From Nepenthes gracilis (Eukaryota > Streptophyta > Magnoliopsida > Caryophyllales > Nepenthaceae), in the NCBI GenBank assembly GCA_033239525.1, contig BSYO01000011.1, positions 11,993,078 to 12,057,077 of the forward strand: 64,000 nt of DNA. Reading direction: 5' to 3'. The translations under genes were made by a program, and so were the position numbers. The notes under the pieces were generated by a model that ran no database searches, was not told the DNA's origin, and saw only the letters and a program-made list of their open reading frames with translations. Each line of letters starts with the position of its first letter. Position 1 is the first letter of the stretch. This document shows positions 63,748 through 64,000 of the stretch, piece by piece.

Positions 63748-64000
63748 TGAATGAATGCTGATTAAGCCTAGTCAGCTGGTTTTGGTACCACCTTCCTCGA
63801 TCTGGTAGTCAACATCATTGAGATTACATTGTATAGGAAAGGACCAAGAGATTGTTGCATGGTAAACACTAAAAATTACACTTTTACACACACTTTATTA
63901 ACTATTATTCCATAGTGATTTTGTTTAATTTAGTTGGTTAACTTTCCTATTTTATTTTGTAGGTCCAAAGAAGTATTATTGATAAAATGGCCTAATGTCT
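63748..64000. other. right edge of window; nothing certain
   Basis: A minus-strand open phrase NLNDVDYQIEEGGTKTS at about 63830-63770 is followed by a stop; too short to call. It could be searched as a missing upstream exon of the membrane protein gene. Confidence 0.3.

Overview
This is nuclear DNA of a flowering plant, probably a woody or large-genome species. It has spliced genes with introns of 5 to 12 kb, no bacterial-style gene packing, and most of its length is transposable elements in several states of decay. No operons, CRISPR arrays, rRNA or convincing tRNA genes were seen. Host coding sequence is short: about 425 bp of one gene and about 600 bp of another.

Layout. (1) 1-5200, minus strand: the first two coding exons of a UBP18/UBP19-type ubiquitin protease. 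They are separated by a 4,775-bp intron that carries a degraded RTE LINE and a near-perfect 1.09-kb tandem duplication. (2) 5201-7659: the upstream region, with a TIR element lodged in a short diverged tandem array. (3) 7660-13292: a complete but mutated chromodomain Ty3/gypsy element (element A) with 500-bp LTRs and AGATG target duplications. (4) 14315-15294: a 970-bp solo LTR with ATTAT duplications. (5) 17103-17404: a fragment of another LTR element with primer-binding site and short gag-like ORF. (6) 18949-29667: an old Tat/Athila-like gypsy element (element E), interrupted by a 3,577-bp solo LTR (21000-24576, ATGAC duplications).

(7) 31243-56240, minus strand: five exons whose splice phases join perfectly into the 199-residue C-terminal part of one membrane protein. 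It has two N-glycosylation sequons, one transmembrane helix and a KxKxx-type ER-retrieval tail. I do not recognise the protein by name. Its introns are 10.6, 1.6, 0.1 and 12.1 kb. They hold a 2.2-kb non-autonomous LTR element (35148-37359, minus), a degraded chromodomain gypsy (element B, 38424-42821), a Copia element with an L1 LINE inside it (50116-54169), an RTE LINE, a family of TIR elements and several minisatellites. (8) Upstream of that gene: another RTE LINE (57215-58060) and a degraded minus-strand gypsy (element C, 58812-63747).

I find no new enzymatic or defence system. The most informative observations are: the 1.09-kb duplication whose copies differ only in three homopolymer lengths (possible assembly artefact); the gene spread over more than 25 kb of retroelement-filled introns; the very long solo LTR nested in an LTR element whose own LTRs differ greatly in minisatellite content; a complete non-autonomous LTR element; a small TIR family built from GATAT-type motifs; and chromodomain gypsy elements whose reading frame runs up to or into the 3' LTR. 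Coordinates of elements with target duplications are exact to the base as read; those of eroded elements are approximate.
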